DNA of 9,513 nucleotides from Betaproteobacteria bacterium (GTDB taxonomy: Bacteria > Pseudomonadota > Gammaproteobacteria > Burkholderiales > SG8-39): contig JAABQT010000047.1 of the NCBI GenBank assembly GCA_011391295.1, positions 1-9,513 of the forward strand, written 5' to 3'. Of this stretch, positions 5,150-9,513 are shown in pieces (the stretch's first letter is position 1; the number at the start of each line of letters is the position of its first letter). The notes under the pieces are model-generated. The model had not been told where the DNA came from, did not search any database, and was given only the letters and a program-made list of their open reading frames with translations. The translations under genes and the position numbers were made by a program.

Positions 5150-6700
5150 ATGAAAAGCGGATTGCTCAAGATCGCGCTCGCCGTTGCCGTCCTGTTCGGC
5201 GCCGCCGCCGGCTACGTATGGCTGCAGGAGCGCAACGGCGCCGAGGGCGCAAGCTACCGGCTGGCAAAGCTCGAACGCGGTCCGCTCACTTCGGTGGTGG
5301 CGGCGAGCGGCACGCTGAATGCGGTGACCACCGTGCAGGTCGGGTCGCAGATCTCCGGGCAGGTCAAGGAGATCTACGCCGACTTCAATTCCGCGGTGAA
5401 ACAGGACCAGGTCATCGCGCGCATCGACCCCGCCACGTTCGAGTTGCGCGTCAACCAGGCGCGCGCGGACCTGGACGCGGCGCACAGCGCGGTCGCCGTG
5501 GCGCGCTCCGCGCTCGCCGCGCAGCATGCGGAGGTCGGGCGCGTCAAGGTGACGCTGGCCGAGGCGCTGCGCGACCACGAGCGCAAGAAATCCCTGTTGG
5601 AAAAGAACTTCGTTTCTTCGGCCGAACTCGACCGGGCGCGCAGCCTGGTCGACGCGACGCGCGAGCAGCTCAAGGCCGTCGAGGCGCAGATCCATGTCAG
5701 CCTGGCGCAGGTGCAAAGCGCGCTCGCCGCCGTCAAGCAGCGCGAGTCCCTGCTCAAGCAGGCGCAGGTCGATGTCGAACGCACCATCATCCGCGCGCCG
5801 GTGGACGGTACGGTGATCCTGCGCAACGTGGACGCCGGGCAGACGGTCGCGGCAAGCCTGCAGGCGCCGGTGCTGTTCACCATCGCCCGGGACCTGCGCG
5901 ACATGCAGGTCGAGGCGGCGATCGACGAGGCGGACGTCGGCAGGCTGCGCGGCGGGCAGGCGGCGACCTTCACAGTGGACGCGTTTGCGCGCCGCAGCTT
6001 CTCCGGCGAGATCGTGCAGATCCGCAAGTCGCCGGTGAACGTGCAGAACGTCATCAGTTACACGGTGGTGATCTCGGCGCGCAATCCGGACCTGTCACTA
6101 CTCCCGGGCATGACCGCCAATGTGCGCATCGTGGTGGAGCACCGCGAGAACGCGCTCAGGGTGCCGAACGCCGCGCTGCGCTTCCGCCCCGCCGGGTCCC
6201 CGGACGCGCAGCCCGCCGCGGACACCGGCACGGTGCAGCAGCCGGGCTCGCAGGCGCTGCAGCAGTTTCGCCATCGCCTGACCGAAGAGGTGAAGCCCGA
6301 TGCCGCGCAGCAGGCGCGCCTGGAGGAGATTTTCGCGGAGTTGCGCCAGAAGATGGTCCAGCTGCGCGAAAACGGCGATGAGGCAACCCGCAAGCGTCAG
6401 AGCGAGCGCGTCCGCGCGGACATGCGCGCGCGCATCCTGGAAATTCTGCGGCCCGAGCAGAAGGCAGCCTACGAACGGCTGCTGCGCGAGCTTGGCGCTC
6501 GCAGCCCGGCCGCCGCGGGCCGGCTGTGGGTGCTCGAGGCGGGACAGCCCAAGGCCGTAGAGGTGCGCCTGGGCCTGAGCGACGGCACCAGCACCGAACT
6601 CCTCGAGGGCTCGCTGTCCGCGGGGACGCAGGTGATCGTCGGCCTGTCGCCCGCCGCGGCGAACAAGCGCGACGGACTGCCGCGCCTGCGCCTGTTCTGA
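5150..6700 (+). CDS. macA: MacA-like periplasmic adaptor with inserted Spy/CpxP-like helical region
   Basis: This is the membrane-fusion (adaptor) subunit of a MacAB-type ABC efflux pump; it links the inner-membrane permease to a TolC-like outer-membrane channel. Residues 5-26 form an N-terminal membrane anchor. The first half of the lipoyl domain is about 57-98 (VQVGSQISGQVKEIYADFNSAV). A long helical hairpin spans 100-210, and the second lipoyl half (IIRAPVDGTV) is near 213-222. The beta-barrel is about 245-335 and ends with VPNAALRF. The membrane-proximal domain resumes at 457 (GRLWVLEAGQ, then VEVRLGLSDGT and AGTQVIVGL). At 516 residues it is much longer than the roughly 370 of E. coli MacA. 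Most of the excess is residues 348-455, a Pro/Gln-rich linker and a charged helical segment described separately. ATG at 5150 lacks a clear Shine-Dalgarno. Its stop shares one base with the ATPase start. The transported substrate is unknown. Confidence 0.9.
   Translation: MKSGLLKIALAVAVLFGAAAGYVWLQERNGAEGASYRLAKLERGPLTSVVAASGTLNAVTTVQVGSQISGQVKEIYADFNSAVKQDQVIARIDPATFELRVNQARADLDAAHSAVAVARSALAAQHAEVGRVKVTLAEALRDHERKKSLLEKNFVSSAELDRARSLVDATREQLKAVEAQIHVSLAQVQSALAAVKQRESLLKQAQVDVERTIIRAPVDGTVILRNVDAGQTVAASLQAPVLFTIARDLRDMQVEAAIDEADVGRLRGGQAATFTVDAFARRSFSGEIVQIRKSPVNVQNVISYTVVISARNPDLSLLPGMTANVRIVVEHRENALRVPNAALRFRPAGSPDAQPAADTGTVQQPGSQALQQFRHRLTEEVKPDAAQQARLEEIFAELRQKMVQLRENGDEATRKRQSERVRADMRARILEILRPEQKAAYERLLRELGARSPAAAGRLWVLEAGQPKAVEVRLGLSDGTSTELLEGSLSAGTQVIVGLSPAAANKRDGLPRLRLF
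6254..6487 (+). other. Spy/CpxP (LTxxQ)-like helical domain inside the MacA-like adaptor
   Basis: This is a sub-gene region, residues 369-446 of the adaptor. It is predicted to be helical and highly charged, with two motifs like the LTxxQ signature of Spy/CpxP periplasmic chaperones: VKPDAAQQARLEEI (381-394) and LRPEQKAAYERLL (433-445). Between them is a long Arg/Glu-rich helix (MVQLRENGDEATRKRQSERV). It interrupts the membrane-proximal domain after VPNAALRFRP and before RLWVLEAG. The domain match is from motif memory, not a profile search. Confidence 0.55.
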
Positions 6701-7440
6701 TGACCGACCCGCTGATTCGCACGCGAGACCTGGTGAAGGTGTATCGCGTTGGCGACAATGACATCCATGCGCTGGCCGGTGTCAGCGTGGATATCGCGCG
6801 CGGCGAAAGCCTGGCCGTGATGGGCCCCTCGGGCTCGGGCAAATCGACTTTCATGAACCTGCTCGGCTGCCTCGATCGCCCGAGCAGCGGCGAATATCTG
6901 CTGGGCGGACAGCGCGTGTCGGAGCTCGCCGGCGACGCGCTGGCGGCCACGCGCAACCGCAACATCGGCTTCGTGTTCCAGAATTTCAATCTACTTGCGC
7001 GCACCAGCGCGCTGGAGAACGTCGAGCTTCCACTGGTCTACGCGGGCGTCGCTGCCCAGGACCGCCGCGCGCGCGCGCTGGAGATGCTGGCGCGCGTGGG
7101 CCTCGCGGCGCGCGCCGGCCACCTGCCGCAGCAGCTCTCCGGTGGGCAGCAACAGCGCGTAGCCATCGCCCGGGCGCTGGTGACACGTCCCGTCATGCTC
7201 CTGGCCGACGAGCCCACCGGTGCGCTCGATTCGCGCACCAGCCTGGAGATCATGGCCCTGTTCCAGGAGCTCAACCGGCAGGGGATCACGCTGCTGGTGG
7301 TCACGCACGAGGCGGACGTGGCGCGCTTTGCGCGCCGCGTGCTGCGCTTCCTCGACGGCAAAGTAATTGCAGACCAGGCCAACGCCGCGCCCGCGGACGC
7401 GCAGCGCCTGCTCGAAATCGAGGCGGCGGCTGCCGCATGA
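6700..7440 (+). CDS. macB: MacB-type ABC transporter ATPase subunit
   Basis: This 246-residue ATP-binding subunit powers the adjacent permease from the cytoplasmic side and belongs to the MacB/LolD-type family. All nucleotide-binding motifs are intact: Walker A GPSGSGKST (42-50), Q-loop VFQNFNLL (92-99), signature LSGGQQQR (146-153), Walker B VMLLADEPT (165-173) with the catalytic Glu171, D-loop GALD (174-177) and H-loop His203 (VTHE). ATG at 6700 is used because it shares a base with the adaptor stop (TGATG) and yields a standard N-terminus (LIRTRDLVKVYRVG); the longer open frame from 6526 is shadow sequence inside the adaptor gene. The C-terminus has a short Ala-rich tail (EIEAAAAA). In E. 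coli, ATPase and permease are one MacB polypeptide; here they are separate genes with a 4-base overlap. The symbol macB is used for the ATPase half only by family. Confidence 0.93.
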   Translation: MTDPLIRTRDLVKVYRVGDNDIHALAGVSVDIARGESLAVMGPSGSGKSTFMNLLGCLDRPSSGEYLLGGQRVSELAGDALAATRNRNIGFVFQNFNLLARTSALENVELPLVYAGVAAQDRRARALEMLARVGLAARAGHLPQQLSGGQQQRVAIARALVTRPVMLLADEPTGALDSRTSLEIMALFQELNRQGITLLVVTHEADVARFARRVLRFLDGKVIADQANAAPADAQRLLEIEAAAAA

Positions 7441-8669
7441 GCCTGGGCGCGCTCCTGAAGGTGGCGCTGCGGGCGCTGGCGGTGAACAAGCTGCGCAGCG
7501 CGCTGACCATGCTGGGGATCATCATCGGCGTCGCCGCGGTGATTGTGATGGTCGCCGTCGGCGCCGGCGCCCAGGCGCGCGTGGAGGAGCAGATCCGGGC
7601 GCTGGGATCCAATCTGCTGCTGATCCTGTCAGGCGCACGCACGCAAAGCGGCGTGCGCCTGGGCGTGGGCTCGAATTACACCCTGTCGGAAGACGACGCC
7701 ATCGCCATCAGCCGGGAAATTCCTGATGCACTCGCCGCGCCCGCGCTGCGCGGCGGCGCGCAGGTGATCTGGGGCAACGCCAACTGGGCGACCCAGATCT
7801 ACGGCACCACGCCCGAGTACCTCGACGTGCGCCAATGGCCGCTCGCTGCCGGGCGCTCGTTCGAACCGCTGGAGATGACGGGCGCAGGCAAGGTGTGCCT
7901 CGTCGGCCAGACCGTGGTGCGCCAGCTGTTCGGCAATACCGACCCGGTCGGGCAGTTGATCCGCATCAAGCGCGTGCCGTTCACGGTGGTCGGCGTGCTG
8001 GAGAACAAGGGCCAGAGCATGATGGGCACCGACCAGGACGACATCGTCGTGCTGCCGATCGCTACGGCGCGCAGCCGCGTGCTCGGCACGGCGAACCTCG
8101 CCAAGCAGCGTGCCGTGAGCACCATCTGGGTCAAGGTCGCCGATGGCGCCGACACCAAGGTGGTCGAAGAACAGGTGCGCCAGCTGCTGCGCCAGCGCCA
8201 CCGGCTGCAGGCCGGCGCCGAGGATGATTTCTCGTTGCGCAACCTCGCGGAAGTGATGGCGGCGCAGGAGGCTTCCAGCCGCGTGCTGGCCCTGCTGCTG
8301 GCGGCGGTCGCATCCGTATCCCTGGTGGTGGGGGGCATCGGTATCATGAACATCATGCTGGTATCGGTCACCGAGCGCACCCGCGAAATCGGCCTGCGCA
8401 TGGCGCTCGGCGCGCGCACGCGCGACATCCTCGGCCAATTCCTGGTCGAAGCGGTGACGCTGTCGCTGATCGGCGGCCTGGCCGGTGTCGCGCTGGGCGC
8501 CGGCGCGGCGCTCGGGATCGCGCAGATTGCCGGCTGGCGCATCGCGCTGTCCCCCGTGGCCGTGGTACTCGCGGTGGCCTTCGCCTTCGCCATCGGCGTG
8601 TTCTTCGGCTACTACCCGGCGCGCAAGGCGGCGCGCCTCAATCCGGTGGAAGCGCTGCGCTTCGAATGA
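7437..8669 (+). CDS. macB: MacB-type ABC transporter permease (FtsX domain)
   Basis: This 410-residue inner-membrane permease is of the mechanotransmission (MacB/FtsX) class. Transmembrane helix 1 is about residues 21-45 (LTMLGIIIGVAAVIVMVAVGAG). A large periplasmic MacB_PCD domain spans about 46-280 and would dock on the adaptor. The C-terminal FtsX domain has helices at about 283-309, 334-362 and 371-392. Signature loops are ERTREIGLRMALGAR (313-327), which contacts the ATPase, and GYYPARKAARLNPVEALR (391-408) at the C-terminus. The four-helix layout is complete and no frameshift is seen. It starts with ATGA overlapping the ATPase stop and ends with ATGA overlapping the next gene. Such permeases extrude macrolides, peptides or lipoproteins from the periplasmic side; which applies here is not readable from sequence. 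Confidence 0.92.
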   Translation: MSLGALLKVALRALAVNKLRSALTMLGIIIGVAAVIVMVAVGAGAQARVEEQIRALGSNLLLILSGARTQSGVRLGVGSNYTLSEDDAIAISREIPDALAAPALRGGAQVIWGNANWATQIYGTTPEYLDVRQWPLAAGRSFEPLEMTGAGKVCLVGQTVVRQLFGNTDPVGQLIRIKRVPFTVVGVLENKGQSMMGTDQDDIVVLPIATARSRVLGTANLAKQRAVSTIWVKVADGADTKVVEEQVRQLLRQRHRLQAGAEDDFSLRNLAEVMAAQEASSRVLALLLAAVASVSLVVGGIGIMNIMLVSVTERTREIGLRMALGARTRDILGQFLVEAVTLSLIGGLAGVALGAGAALGIAQIAGWRIALSPVAVVLAVAFAFAIGVFFGYYPARKAARLNPVEALRFE

Positions 8670-9513
8670 ATCGTGCCGCCGCCTGGCATGCCGGAGGCGT
8701 GTGCGCCGTTATCGCGCTCGCCGCGGCGCTGTATCTGCCGTTCCTCGGCAATCCGCTGGTGTTCGATGACGTGATCTTCTTTTCCGGGCGCCTGTTTTCC
8801 TACTACGCCACCCATCCGCTCGGGCTTGAGCTGCGGTTGCCGGCGTACTTTTCGCTGACCATGACAGAGGTGCTGTGGGGCGGGATCGCCGCGCAGCGCA
8901 TCATCAGCCTGATCCTGCACGTTGGGAGCGCGCTTGCCCTGTACCGCTTGCTGTACGACCTGCAGCGCACCGCGCTCGGCCGGCAGGCTGACGCGGACGC
9001 CGCGCTTCGCGCGGGCATCGGGGCCGCGGCGTTCGCGCTGCACCCCGTTGCCGTGTACGGGGCCGCCTACCTGGTTCAGCGCAGTATTGTGCTGGCGACG
9101 CTGTTCTCGCTGCTGTCGGCCGTGTTGTTCCTGCGCGGCTTGCGCCGCGGCAGCCATGCCGACGCCCTGTCGGCCGCCTTGCTGTTTTCGCTGGCGGTTC
9201 TGTCCAAGGAACACGCGGTCCCGCTGCCTGCCGCCGTCGTACCCCTGGTGTTGCTGGCATCCGCGGCGAGGCGCTTTGCCCTGCGCCATGCCGCGATTTA
9301 CCTGGCAGCTTGCGCACCGGCCGCGATCTTCGTCACTCTTCGCAGCCTGGGCGTGATCGGCGGGGCCTACGAGGACGCCTTCGGCGCGATCTCCGCGCAA
9401 ATCGAGGCCACCTCGGGCGAAGGCGTCTCGGGTCAGCCTCTCGCAATGAGTGCAGTGACGCAGGCGGGGCTGTTCTTTGAGTATCTGCGGCTGTGGTTCT
9501 GGCCCGATACCCA
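8666..9513 (+). CDS. Multi-spanning GT-C-like membrane protein (TMTC/PMT type), 3' truncated
   Basis: The frame starts at ATG 8666, overlapping the permease stop by 4 bases, and stays open to the window end, giving 282 residues of a longer protein. An N-terminal helix (VIALAAALYLPFLG) leads into LVFDD with the acidic pair Asp34-Asp35, placed like the catalytic Asp in the first loop of GT-C glycosyltransferases. Later family-like features are FALHPVAVYGAAYLVQRS (123-140, with His126, Pro127 and Arg139), LAVLSKEHAVPLPA (176-189) and FFEYLRLWFWPD (270-281). These recall the TMTC/PMT-like O-mannosyltransferase layout and the many bacterial membrane proteins that carry it, often with C-terminal TPR repeats. 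About six membrane segments are visible. Glycosyl transfer from a lipid-linked sugar is inferred, not shown. Overlap with the pump genes suggests co-translation. The minus-strand frame over this region is shadow sequence. Confidence 0.7.
   Translation, partial: MNRAAAWHAGGVCAVIALAAALYLPFLGNPLVFDDVIFFSGRLFSYYATHPLGLELRLPAYFSLTMTEVLWGGIAAQRIISLILHVGSALALYRLLYDLQRTALGRQADADAALRAGIGAAAFALHPVAVYGAAYLVQRSIVLATLFSLLSAVLFLRGLRRGSHADALSAALLFSLAVLSKEHAVPLPAAVVPLVLLASAARRFALRHAAIYLAACAPAAIFVTLRSLGVIGGAYEDAFGAISAQIEATSGEGVSGQPLAMSAVTQAGLFFEYLRLWFWPDT

Noticed and set aside
7629..8438. 269-codon minus-strand frame opposite the permease
   Set aside because: His/Gln/Arg-rich composition with no hydrophobic or motif pattern; the plus strand has an intact FtsX permease.
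8612..9400. 262-codon minus-strand frame opposite the last gene
   Set aside because: Gln/Arg/Gly-rich shadow; the plus frame shows ordered membrane helices and GT-C-like motifs and is coupled to the permease.

Overview
The window is a gene-dense, GC-rich stretch of a bacterial chromosome, most likely from a Betaproteobacterium. That placement is an inference. It rests on the base composition, the head-to-head pairing of a BepA-like M48 protease with moaC, and the general look of the encoded proteins. No RNA gene, insertion sequence, CRISPR array or phage gene is visible. There is no gene-free stretch above 300 bases; the longest gap between genes is about 53 bases. The window opens inside a gene and closes inside a gene.

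Layout. (1) Bases 2-994 (+) are the C-terminal part of an EntS-like major facilitator exporter. (2) Bases 996-2086 (-) hold a two-gene unit: an unrecognised 154-residue Trp/Cys-rich protein, then an overlapping gene for an exported FecR-domain protein with a twin-arginine-type signal and the only textbook Shine-Dalgarno in the window. (3) Bases 2140-3129 (+) are a ChrB-like chromate-resistance/regulator protein, divergent from unit 2. (4) Bases 3130-4581 (-) are a BepA-like periplasmic M48 metalloprotease with a TPR tail; its stop codon abuts the chrB stop back to back. (5) Bases 4624-9513 (+) are a probable operon. It starts with moaC (molybdenum cofactor), then a MacA-like periplasmic adaptor, a MacB-type ATPase, a MacB-type permease, and the start of a multi-spanning membrane protein resembling TMTC/PMT-type GT-C glycosyltransferases. 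From the adaptor onward each gene overlaps the next by 1 or 4 bases.

How the genes fit together. The adaptor, ATPase and permease form a tripartite ABC pump of MacAB type that would need an outer-membrane TolC-like channel, which is not in view. E. coli MacB is one fused chain; here ATPase and permease are separate proteins. The adaptor is oversized because about 100 residues are inserted in its membrane-proximal part, and these look like a Spy/CpxP (LTxxQ) helical domain. This is the most interesting protein-level observation. The other genes form a mosaic of envelope and metal or stress functions (outer-membrane protein quality control, chromate response, FecR-domain export, MFS export) without forming one recognisable pathway. 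I did not find a convincing wholly new system; the best leads are the adaptor insertion, the coupled membrane glycosyltransferase-like gene, and the unknown protein/FecR pair.
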